Positions 1-5,760 of a stretch of 7,935 bases of DNA are shown in pieces (within the stretch, counting starts at the first letter, position 1; every line of letters starts with the position of its first letter). Under the pieces are notes generated by a model. The model did no database searches. It worked only from the letters and a program-made list of their open reading frames with translations, and was not told where the DNA came from. The stretch spans positions 1-7,935 of the forward strand of contig CAAGFD010000040.1 of NCBI GenBank assembly GCA_900769035.1. The letters are read 5' to 3'. This DNA is from Bacteroidales bacterium. Its GTDB lineage: Bacteria; Bacteroidota; Bacteroidia; Bacteroidales; Paludibacteraceae. The position numbers and the translations under genes were made by a program.

Positions 1-421
1 GCATTTTTATCATCAACTGATGAGAGATATAAATACAATGGCATTTATTGCACCAAGCACCGAATCTGTTGTCGGAAATAACCGTATCGATATTTAATTC
101 ATCGATTAATTCGCCTAATTTTGCATGTTCACGATATATTGACAACAAGAATTTTGGAGATTGACGAAGCATTGCCCCTACTAGAGAATTACTTTTGGAG
201 TATTGAACCCGGATGCCGGGCAGGTGTACCTGTTCGAGGCCGGGATATTCCGCAGTAAAATAGTCGGCAACGATACCATCGGTAGCAATGATAACATGTT
301 TACCGCGGCTAATCAGTTCGTTTATTATCGACGAAGAGCGAGAGGCATGACCGAGCCCCCAATTAAGTGGAGCTATCAGTATGCGATCTCCTTTAATATT
401 ATCTATCCTCTCCGTGAGCAT
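1..421 (-). CDS. MurG-like glycosyltransferase, N-terminal part (truncated by window edge)
   Basis: Reading the minus strand from the ATG at 421 gives 140 open codons up to the left edge with no stop, so the C-terminal part lies outside the window. After a short leader the protein reads RILIAPLNWGLGHASRS (about residues 13-29). This glycine-rich first loop with the GLGHA motif is typical of GT-B fold glycosyltransferases of the MurG / family 28 type found widely in Bacteroidetes. A second recognisable block, ISDNRFGAW followed by IYISHQL (about residues 118-137), fits the end of the N-terminal Rossmann domain of that group. It probably transfers a sugar from a nucleotide-sugar donor to an envelope lipid or polysaccharide; donor and acceptor cannot be read from this fragment. 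It starts 32 nt after the radical SAM gene stop on the same strand, so it is probably the third gene of that operon. No clear Shine-Dalgarno is seen. The family assignment is fairly sure, the substrate unknown. Confidence 0.82.
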   Translation of the reverse strand, partial: MLTERIDNIKGDRILIAPLNWGLGHASRSSSIINELISRGKHVIIATDGIVADYFTAEYPGLEQVHLPGIRVQYSKSNSLVGAMLRQSPKFLLSIYREHAKLGELIDELNIDTVISDNRFGAWCNKCHCIYISHQLMIKM

Positions 422-453
422 GATGTATGGCAAACGCCTTCTACTATAATATT

Positions 454-1215
454 TTATTTGGTAACCAATGTTTTAAATCCAAGTTCTTCGACTTTATCGG
501 CTATGATTTTCAGTTCGTCGTACTCCACCTTAATCAAAGTATCTACAGGAGGTACTCTATCGAGGGAATAGAGCATAACTTCCGAAGGTTTTATTTTTTT
601 CAGAGCCTCTAACCAAGCACAAACCTCTTTATCGGTAGTATTATCTATTTTTTTACCGTTATATTCACCTCTAAGGAACATTGTTTGTACAATTACTTTA
701 CCTTTGAAGAGAGACAAATTCTCCACCACCTTATCTACGCTGTATTTACCGCAAGGTTGATTAATAATTTGCACGGTTTCATCGAAAGCGGAGTCGAGTT
801 TTTGTATGTTATTATCCACTTTAAGGAGGGCATCGCGCACCTCGGGTTTCCATACCATAGTGGCGTTGCTGAGTACAGACACCTTGGCTTCAGGGAAATA
901 TTTATCTCTAAGAGCAATGGTATCATCGATGATTTCGGGGAATTCGGGATGAGTGGTAGGCTCACCGTTTCCGGCAAACGTTATCACGTCGATACCTTGA
1001 TTTGCATTTGTCAGCTCAATCATCTTAGCCTCTAATGCGCTACGAACCTCATCGCGCTTCGGCTGATGACTTTCGGCTCTAAAATTCCAACCGCATTCAC
1101 AATAGATGCAGTTGAAAGAACAAATTTTTGCGGTTTGATGGAGTAGATTAACCCCTAAAGAACGGCCCAATCGACGACTATGGATAGGCCCTATGATTAC
1201 TGTATCAAATAGCAT
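454..1215 (-). CDS. Radical SAM protein (COG0731-like)
   Basis: The 253-residue protein carries the 4Fe-4S radical SAM motif CSFNCIYC (C32, C36, C39), followed at once by a further Cys (C41). The GNGEPT block at residues 82-87 corresponds to the SAM-binding GGEP motif. The opening IIGPIHSRRLGRSLGVNLL and the compact single-domain size match the bacterial radical SAM group filed with COG0731, which is related to the tRNA wyosine enzyme Tyw1. Bacterial members generally have no assigned substrate, so only a cytoplasmic SAM-dependent radical enzyme can be claimed. The gene starts 9 nt after the ABC ATPase stop and is followed 32 nt later by a glycosyltransferase, so it is almost certainly co-transcribed from the promoter at 2171-2202. 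There is no visible Shine-Dalgarno, as is usual in this phylum. The ATG at 1215 gives the full family N-terminus. Superfamily certain, function unknown. Confidence 0.9.
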   Translation of the reverse strand: MLFDTVIIGPIHSRRLGRSLGVNLLHQTAKICSFNCIYCECGWNFRAESHQPKRDEVRSALEAKMIELTNANQGIDVITFAGNGEPTTHPEFPEIIDDTIALRDKYFPEAKVSVLSNATMVWKPEVRDALLKVDNNIQKLDSAFDETVQIINQPCGKYSVDKVVENLSLFKGKVIVQTMFLRGEYNGKKIDNTTDKEVCAWLEALKKIKPSEVMLYSLDRVPPVDTLIKVEYDELKIIADKVEELGFKTLVTK

Positions 1216-1224
1216 AATAACAGA

Positions 1225-2142
1225 TTATTTTTTAACTGTTTTAATAAAAATATCGTTCATAGACGGTAGCACTTCTACGAATTTGGTAATGTTACCGTTT
1301 TTATTTATGATTTCGGAGAGCAAAGAGTTACCGCTTATCTCTTCATTCAATTTCACATCGAAAGAGAGCATATCTTGCGAAGAAATTATTTTCTTTATCT
1401 CGCCCACGGTGAAAGATTTTAAATCCTCCTCTTCAATACCGGTACACTCGATGTGGTAAGTGTTTGTACTTTGAGATTTCTTTATCTCGTTCACTCTACC
1501 GGTTAGCACAACTTCCGATTTATTAATAAGGGCGATATTGTCGCATAATTGCTCCACGGACTCCATATTATGGGTAGAGAAGATAATAGTGGTACCTTTT
1601 TTCTTGAGTTCCAGAATTTCTTGTTTGATAATATCGGCATTTACGGGGTCAAAGCCACTGAATGGCTCATCGAAGATAAGTAGTTCCGGCTCGTGAAGTA
1701 CGGTAGTGATAAATTGTATTTTTTGCGCCATACCTTTTGATAGCTCTTCCACTTTTTTATTCCACCACGACTCTATTTTGAATTTCTCGAACCAATATTT
1801 CAGTTTCTTTTGGGCATCGGATTTAGAAACACCTTTCAAGCGACACAGATACATAGCCTCGTCACCAACCTTCATTTTTTTATAAAGACCTCGCTCTTCG
1901 GGCAGATATCCAATGCGATAGATATCTTTTTCCGACAACTTTTTACCATCGAACAGGACTTCACCTTTATCGGGGGCGGTGATGTTGTTTATTATCCTGA
2001 TGAGTGTAGTTTTACCCGCACCGTTAGGGCCCAATAATCCGAAAATTTCTCCTCTCGGCACCGTTATGCTTACATTATTGAGAGCCAAATGATTGGCATA
2101 TTGCTTGTAAACATTGTTTACTTGAAGTATTTCTGAAACCAT
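1225..2142 (-). CDS. ABC transporter ATP-binding protein (NatA-like, DUF4162 C-terminus)
   Basis: This 305-residue nucleotide-binding subunit has Walker A GPNGAGKT (38-45), the segment IGYLPEERGLY (77-87) in place of a canonical Q-loop, signature LSKGM (134-138), Walker B LLIFDEP (154-160) and the switch histidine H191. The PEERGLY wording and the roughly 90-residue tail after about residue 215 are typical of the COG4152/NatA group with a C-terminal DUF4162 domain. Its members energise export through an ABC-2 type permease, for example of sodium or hydrophobic compounds. An ORF runs further upstream to 2235, but I start at the ATG at 2142: MVSEILQVNNVYKQY is the family N-terminus, and the extension would run through the promoter and into the repeat. 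It is the first gene of the minus-strand operon with the radical SAM and glycosyltransferase genes. No permease gene is in the window, so its membrane partner must lie elsewhere. Substrate unknown. Confidence 0.93.
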   Translation of the reverse strand: MVSEILQVNNVYKQYANHLALNNVSITVPRGEIFGLLGPNGAGKTTLIRIINNITAPDKGEVLFDGKKLSEKDIYRIGYLPEERGLYKKMKVGDEAMYLCRLKGVSKSDAQKKLKYWFEKFKIESWWNKKVEELSKGMAQKIQFITTVLHEPELLIFDEPFSGFDPVNADIIKQEILELKKKGTTIIFSTHNMESVEQLCDNIALINKSEVVLTGRVNEIKKSQSTNTYHIECTGIEEEDLKSFTVGEIKKIISSQDMLSFDVKLNEEISGNSLLSEIINKNGNITKFVEVLPSMNDIFIKTVKK

Positions 2143-2170
2143 AGAATATTTTTTTATTTTTATCAATATG

Positions 2171-2202
2171 CAAAGGTACTTAATTTTCCATATCTCTCCA
2201 AA
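2171..2202 (-). promoter_or_regulatory. Bacteroidetes-type promoter of the ABC-radical SAM-glycosyltransferase operon
   Basis: On the minus strand a -33 element TTTG (2202-2199) is followed after 20 nt by the -7 element TACCTTTG (2178-2171), a full match to the Bacteroidetes sigma-70 consensus TTTG-N19/21-TAnnTTTG. Transcription would start near 2165, giving a leader of about 20 nt before the ATG at 2142. This also supports rejecting the longer upstream start of the ABC gene, because that start would lie upstream of the promoter. Confidence 0.85.
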
Positions 2203-2224
2203 AAGTATCTTTGAATTTTTTTTG

Positions 2225-2339
2225 CATACTCTCAAGGGACAAGTGACAAATTAGTGACAAAATTTGAAGAAGACCTCAACAGGAGATAAAATAAAAAATA
2301 GACCAACCCTTGATATCTAAAAGTTAGTCTATTTTTATA
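2225..2339. repeat. Direct repeat copy 1 (left boundary of the protease/lipoprotein segment)
   Basis: Positions 2225-2310 match 5395-5480 at 82 of 86 bases counted by eye, including 61 identical bases in a row (2247-2307). The two copies are in the same orientation, 3170 bp apart. Weaker similarity continues through the hairpin to about 2339. Within this copy the 9-mer AGTGACAAA occurs twice, at 2242-2250 and 2253-2261, one helical turn apart; the first unit is mutated in copy 2. The right end forms the terminator hairpin of the lipoprotein gene. No coding potential is seen. The nature of the repeat (dispersed intergenic element, recombination scar or duplicated terminator) cannot be decided from one window. 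Confidence 0.93.
2287..2336 (-). terminator. Intrinsic terminator of the peptidase-lipoprotein operon
   Basis: Two 14-nt arms, 2294-2307 and 2323-2336, pair around a 15-nt loop. On the minus-strand transcript every position pairs, with one G-U wobble, and the descending arm ends in a U-run followed by a U-rich tail (UAUUUUAU). It lies about 40 nt after the lipoprotein stop at 2374. On the plus strand the wobble would become a C-A mismatch, and the tail is less T-rich, which argues for minus-strand use. Confidence 0.8.
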
Positions 2340-2373
2340 ATGATTTAATATATAATATTACTATTTTTTTAAG

Positions 2374-3069
2374 TTATTTTATCACCGAATTTAAGCTCCA
2401 AATATTGTCATGTTCATCCACAAACAGAGTAAGACCTCTGCCTTGCTCTATTACAATACGTAACTTATCTTCAACGTTTACGTCATACATTTTTATCTCA
2501 TTAGGGAAACAAGTTTCTGACACACATTCTTTGCAATCGCATTCACAATAATTTCCACCACTACCTCCTTGTGAATACGAAGTTAAGAAGCTATAATCTA
2601 CCATTACATTTGGTACATCTAATTTTGCAGAAGTCTCAATGTAAATTATCAATGCCAAATTATCAAAATTAATAAAATAATAAAGTTCTTCAAAGTCATA
2701 CGAAATATTACATACGTCATTTTCGTTATCATTAGATAAATTTGTGTTGTGTTTTGGTGCTAACATGTCAGATCTATGAAACCATCTTTCGATTTTATTT
2801 ATTCTCAATGTGAGTACTAAAGTATCAATACGGTCTTCTTTTTCAGAAACAAATAAAAATTGAGTACCCGTATCATACGGACAATAATTTTTTAAATATT
2901 CTTCAGACACGTAATTATAAAGGCTATCCTCCGGTAGTGGAATAATTGTGTCCGAAGTATTATTTGTGTCCTTAGTAGAAGGTTCAAGAGGACAATTATG
3001 TGGTGGACATCCAATAAACAGTGTTGATACAAAAAACAACAAACTGAATACATAAAATAGTTTTTTCAT
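2374..3069 (-). CDS. Cys-rich lipoprotein of unknown family, partner of the C25 peptidase
   Basis: I do not recognise a named family. The 231-residue product begins with a lipoprotein signal: MKK, a hydrophobic stretch to about residue 17, then the lipobox FIGC with C21 as the predicted lipidated residue. No acidic surface-export tag directly follows C21 (the next residues are PPHN), so the side of the outer membrane it faces is unclear. A Ser/Thr/Asn/Asp-rich linker (about 30-48) leads into a globular part containing YCPYDTGTQFLFVS (62-75), a stretch seen in many Bacteroidetes lipoproteins. Near the C-terminus a Gly-rich loop (168-172) precedes the cluster CECDCKECVSETC (C175, C177, C179, C182, C187), which could bind a metal or form disulfides. 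The start lies 11 nt after the peptidase stop, with a strong Shine-Dalgarno, so the two genes are co-transcribed. By layout it may be an inhibitor, a protective factor or a surface anchor for the peptidase; this is inference. Confidence 0.85.
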   Translation of the reverse strand: MKKLFYVFSLLFFVSTLFIGCPPHNCPLEPSTKDTNNTSDTIIPLPEDSLYNYVSEEYLKNYCPYDTGTQFLFVSEKEDRIDTLVLTLRINKIERWFHRSDMLAPKHNTNLSNDNENDVCNISYDFEELYYFINFDNLALIIYIETSAKLDVPNVMVDYSFLTSYSQGGSGGNYCECDCKECVSETCFPNEIKMYDVNVEDKLRIVIEQGRGLTLFVDEHDNIWSLNSVIK

Positions 3070-3074
3070 ATTTA

Positions 3075-3081
3075 ACTCCTT
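3075..3081 (-). promoter_or_regulatory. Shine-Dalgarno of the lipoprotein gene
   Basis: The minus strand reads AAGGAGT with its AGGAG core at 3080-3076, 6 nt before the ATG at 3069. It begins on the last base of the peptidase stop codon (3083-3081). Bacteroidetes genes usually lack such a motif, and I see none before the other genes here. It supports both the chosen start and independent ribosome loading on the second gene of the operon. Confidence 0.8.
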
Positions 3082-5162
3082 TATTTATTAATGATTATTT
3101 TATATATTTCTGTAGATTTATTATCTACAATGGTAATAAAATACATACCGATAGGAAGTGTATTTAACTTATTAATTAAATTATTATCTACTCTATTATT
3201 CAATAATATTAATTTTCCATTTATGTCATATACATAAGTAGATATATTACTATGACCAACGTATTTATTTAGTAAATCTATATTTAATAGTTCTATTTCT
3301 TTTTGTTTTGATTGTTGACTATTTTGTTGTGCAACTGTAACTTTAGAATGACTGAACATTTGCAACGACGGATCACCGTATAAACAAAATTTCTCAGCTT
3401 GATTTCTTTTATCATCTATATGATTACCAGCATATAATTTTGCAGCACCAATTTGTAATGGCATAGCAATAGATATTTTATCATTAGCCTTTATTAGACT
3501 TGAGATAGTAAGAGCAAGTTGTTTTGCTAAATAACTATATGCTGCTCCTGTTGCCCCATAATACGCAACTCCACCGGCATTTTGTTGTTTTATAAGCCAA
3601 GATTTTCCATAACAATTTCCTGCACTTATCCGATTAGTTAAACAAGCAAATGATAATGCAATAGGAGGAATATCACTATACACATACGAATCTAAATACT
3701 GATAATTGATAGAGAGTGGTAATCCTAAAGAACCAATACTTCCATGACCCCAATATACAAACATCCATAAATTGGAATTCAATTTCTGTTTTAAAATATT
3801 TTGTATAGTATCTGTTCCAACTGAACCTCTATAATTCCGACCATCATAAACATTAACATTTTGAAACAATGAATTTTGATTTAATGTTCTTTGCATCCCT
3901 AAGATGGTTGAAAACATATCATTTTCTTTTTGACTATTACTCGATGATTCTATTCCAGATACCATCATTACATTATAGAATGCAGGGGATTCTCCTAACG
4001 AATTTTCAAATTTAATGGTTTTGTTTATAACGGTATTTAATTGATTAATAGAATCAATAGGCCAACGACCTACAAACATTTCAGGGTATAGATCTGACTC
4101 TTGTCGAATTTGTGGAGAATTTAAACAGCCATAATACAAATCAGTATAAAAATTACCTCCGAGATCTTCATCTTCTGATGAATAAGGAATTAAATTATAA
4201 TTACCTACTAATAGTAGAAACTTAGGACGCGAGGAAATATATGTAGAATAATATTTGTTACGCAAATAGTTTCGTAACAATTGTGTTGTTAAATTAGGTA
4301 TTCCCAAATCTTCTTTAATCTGGTCAATAGATATAATTTCAGTAGAATATCCTTTCTTTGATTTGTGAATAACAAAATTATTTAGCGGTAATCTGTAATT
4401 TTCGTCAGCAATCACTATCAATAAATTACCTTTGGAATTAGGATTAATTGGCAATTGTGTATCTTCTACCAAAAATGGAGCATCTATTGTTACTTCAGTA
4501 TCAAAAAATTCATAAGCAAACACATCAGATAATTGAGCGTTCTCTAATGGAATATCAAAAGTAATTGAATTTATAATTCTCACTTTTTGTGATAAAGGAT
4601 CATATTGTATCGGTTTTAAAATGACATTTATTCCAGTTGTACGGCCAGCATGAAAAGGAACTATATTAACATAATTATTTAATTCATGTGACGATCTATA
4701 ATAATCATCGTCAATATTAAATTTTAATTCATTTTTGCCAATAACATCTTGGTATGGTAAATAAAAATTATTTACTGAAATTTCTTCATAATTACAAATT
4801 ATATTATCAGCAATAATACTGTCTTCGTATAATATACCCGGAATTTGTAGTGAAAAATTTATAAATGGAAGCTTAGGTTGACCAATAATACTTTCGTATC
4901 CAACATATTTATCCCGAGGTAGTTGTATGTCAAAAAAAGTTATATTATTTATTGTTGTGTCTCGAAAATTTAAAGATTGAAAATTTAATAAATATTGAAT
5001 ATTATAATTATCGTTATCTATGTTAACAATTAAAGAATCATCTAATTCAATAGATGACTTTATTCCAAAACCAGGAAATTCAATACATTTTAAAAATAAA
5101 GAATCTTGCCCAAATAGATAAATCGGGGTTATTATCGATATTATTAGTAATAATTTTTTCAT
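3081..5162 (-). CDS. Gingipain-like C25 family cysteine peptidase with T9SS type A sorting domain
   Basis: This 693-residue secreted protein starts with a Sec signal peptide (1-19, ending LFGQ). Next comes a C25-type propeptide region, recognisable by YVGYESIIGQPKLPF (86-100) and IPGI (107-110). The peptidase domain spans about residues 245-605: NLLIVIADENY (246-256), LLLVGNYNLIP (316-326), MFVGRWPIDS (362-371), the catalytic His in YWGHGS (H473), the catalytic Cys in LSFACLTN (C507), YYGATGAAYS (534-543) and the closing LYGDPSLQM (594-602). The histidine-cysteine dyad is therefore intact. The C-terminal 70 residues (YVYDINGKLI, then LPIGMYFITI and a lysine-rich end) are a type A T9SS sorting domain. 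That domain should carry the enzyme across the outer membrane, where PorU removes the tail and the protein is released or anchored. It is far shorter than PorU and has a tail, so it is a substrate, not the sortase. Cleavage specificity is not readable. Base composition is visibly AT-richer than the flanking operons. Confidence 0.94.
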   Translation of the reverse strand: MKKLLLIISIITPIYLFGQDSLFLKCIEFPGFGIKSSIELDDSLIVNIDNDNYNIQYLLNFQSLNFRDTTINNITFFDIQLPRDKYVGYESIIGQPKLPFINFSLQIPGILYEDSIIADNIICNYEEISVNNFYLPYQDVIGKNELKFNIDDDYYRSSHELNNYVNIVPFHAGRTTGINVILKPIQYDPLSQKVRIINSITFDIPLENAQLSDVFAYEFFDTEVTIDAPFLVEDTQLPINPNSKGNLLIVIADENYRLPLNNFVIHKSKKGYSTEIISIDQIKEDLGIPNLTTQLLRNYLRNKYYSTYISSRPKFLLLVGNYNLIPYSSEDEDLGGNFYTDLYYGCLNSPQIRQESDLYPEMFVGRWPIDSINQLNTVINKTIKFENSLGESPAFYNVMMVSGIESSSNSQKENDMFSTILGMQRTLNQNSLFQNVNVYDGRNYRGSVGTDTIQNILKQKLNSNLWMFVYWGHGSIGSLGLPLSINYQYLDSYVYSDIPPIALSFACLTNRISAGNCYGKSWLIKQQNAGGVAYYGATGAAYSYLAKQLALTISSLIKANDKISIAMPLQIGAAKLYAGNHIDDKRNQAEKFCLYGDPSLQMFSHSKVTVAQQNSQQSKQKEIELLNIDLLNKYVGHSNISTYVYDINGKLILLNNRVDNNLINKLNTLPIGMYFITIVDNKSTEIYKIIINK

Positions 5163-5393
5163 GTCTAAAAATATAAAAGTTAGTAATTTATTTTATTAAT
5201 CTTTATACACACATTGAGCGCTATAGACATAGTAATGAGTTGTTTAACTATGCCCTAAAAATGCTGAAAGCTATATTGCAATAAAGTATGAATAAAAGGT
5301 ATATCATTATATATTACTATTATAATACTTGATGCTACAAATATATAAAAATTTTTTTAGATAGCAATTTTTTTCAATAAAAATATTGCGTTA
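5163..5393. other. Intergenic leader of the C25 peptidase with small inverted repeats
   Basis: This AT-rich stretch has no convincing gene on either strand. It holds the minus-strand promoter at 5338-5367 and a predicted leader of about 170 nt before the ATG at 5162. Within the leader are a 6-bp inverted repeat CATAGT/ACTATG (5228-5233 and 5247-5252, 13-nt loop), a perfect 10-bp palindrome TATTGCAATA (5274-5283) and the short palindrome AGCGCT (5217-5222). Any of these could bind a regulator or fold in the mRNA, but all are short enough to be chance in AT-rich DNA. I recognise no riboswitch. Confidence 0.5.
5338..5367 (-). promoter_or_regulatory. Probable promoter of the peptidase-lipoprotein operon
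   Basis: On the minus strand a TTG (5367-5365) precedes TATATTTG (5345-5338) by 19 nt, fitting the Bacteroidetes -33/-7 pattern. Transcription would start near 5331 and leave a leader of about 170 nt, which is long. AT-rich surroundings raise the chance of a fortuitous match, so this call is less sure than the promoter at 2171-2202. Confidence 0.6.
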
Positions 5394-5394
5394 C

Positions 5395-5507
5395 CATACT
5401 CTCAAGGGGCAAATGCCAAATTAGTGACAAAATTTGAAGAAGACCTCAACAGGAGATAAAATAAAAAATAGACCAACTCTTGGATAATGGAGTTGGTACA
5501 TATTTAT
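5395..5507. repeat. Direct repeat copy 2 (right boundary of the protease/lipoprotein segment)
   Basis: This is the second copy of the repeat at 2225-2339, in the same orientation. It differs from copy 1 at four positions in the first 86 bp (5409, 5413, 5416, 5478), then diverges more strongly in the hairpin loop and right arm. It sits between the peptidase promoter and the divergent barrel gene. No minus-strand gene is recognisable just to its right, so a terminator in this copy has no obvious gene to serve. Confidence 0.93.
5461..5497 (-). terminator. Hairpin with T-rich tail in repeat copy 2, no obvious upstream gene
   Basis: ACCAACTC (5472-5479) and GAGTTGGT (5490-5497) are perfect inverted repeats around a 10-nt loop. 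On the minus strand the stem is followed by CTATTTTTTATTTTAT, the arrangement of an intrinsic terminator. No minus-strand gene is recognisable to the right. It may be a relic of a lost gene, a transcription insulator, or a fixed structural part of the repeat. Confidence 0.6.
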
Positions 5508-5693
5508 GGCTTTTCAGTACCGTATGAAATTATCAAGCAAATGGACAAATATAGGCTGATTTCTTTTTGGTGTCTAATAAACCATTCTCTTTTTTTGTCT
5601 GAAATCAAGAATATTTTTTTCGTTGTAATATTATCTTATCTAAAAAATTTTATCGTTGAGAAAATAATATGCTCTAATCTCGGGAAAAATGTG
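5508..5693. other. AT-rich intergenic DNA without a supported gene
   Basis: This completes the roughly 600-bp gap between the peptidase and the barrel gene. A 75-codon plus-strand reading frame (5487-5714) crosses it but starts inside the repeat hairpin, has no Shine-Dalgarno and no recognisable motif, and would overlap the barrel gene promoter. I see no tRNA, no insertion-sequence remnant and no further hairpin of note. Confidence 0.5.
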
Positions 5694-5701
5694 TATATTT
5701 G
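5694..5701 (+). promoter_or_regulatory. Possible -7 element of the porG-uppS-bamA operon promoter
   Basis: TATATTTG matches the Bacteroidetes -7 consensus TAnnTTTG, 59 nt before the ATG at 5761, implying a start near 5708. A matching TTTG -33 element is not visible 19-21 nt upstream, so the promoter may be weak or regulated. Confidence 0.5.
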
Positions 5702-5760
5702 TGGCAATTTTTGAACCTATATTTCGTTATGGGAATATAGTGTAATGAAAACAAATAGTA

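Noticed and set aside
203..571. 122-codon plus-strand ORF
   Set aside because: It is antisense to the glycosyltransferase and radical SAM genes, whose minus-strand readings carry clear family motifs.
2143..2235. N-terminal extension of the ABC ATPase to an ATG at 2235
   Set aside because: It would start within repeat copy 1, run through a consensus promoter, and add 31 residues not found in the family; MVSEILQV at 2142 is the natural start.
3081..5162. Identification of the C25 protein as the T9SS sortase PorU
   Set aside because: It is much shorter than PorU and carries its own type A sorting tail, so it is better explained as a T9SS cargo peptidase.
2225..5507. Integron cassette with attC sites, or an insertion sequence
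   Set aside because: The repeats lack the paired attC core motifs, are direct and not inverted at their ends, and no transposase or integrase gene or target-site duplication is seen.
2225..5507. CRISPR array
   Set aside because: There are only two repeat units, each about 86-115 bp and more than 3 kb apart, with genes between them.
5487..5714. 75-codon plus-strand ORF between repeat copy 2 and porG
   Set aside because: It starts inside the repeat hairpin, has no ribosome binding site or recognisable motif, has low-complexity hydrophobic composition from AT-rich DNA, and overlaps the likely porG promoter.
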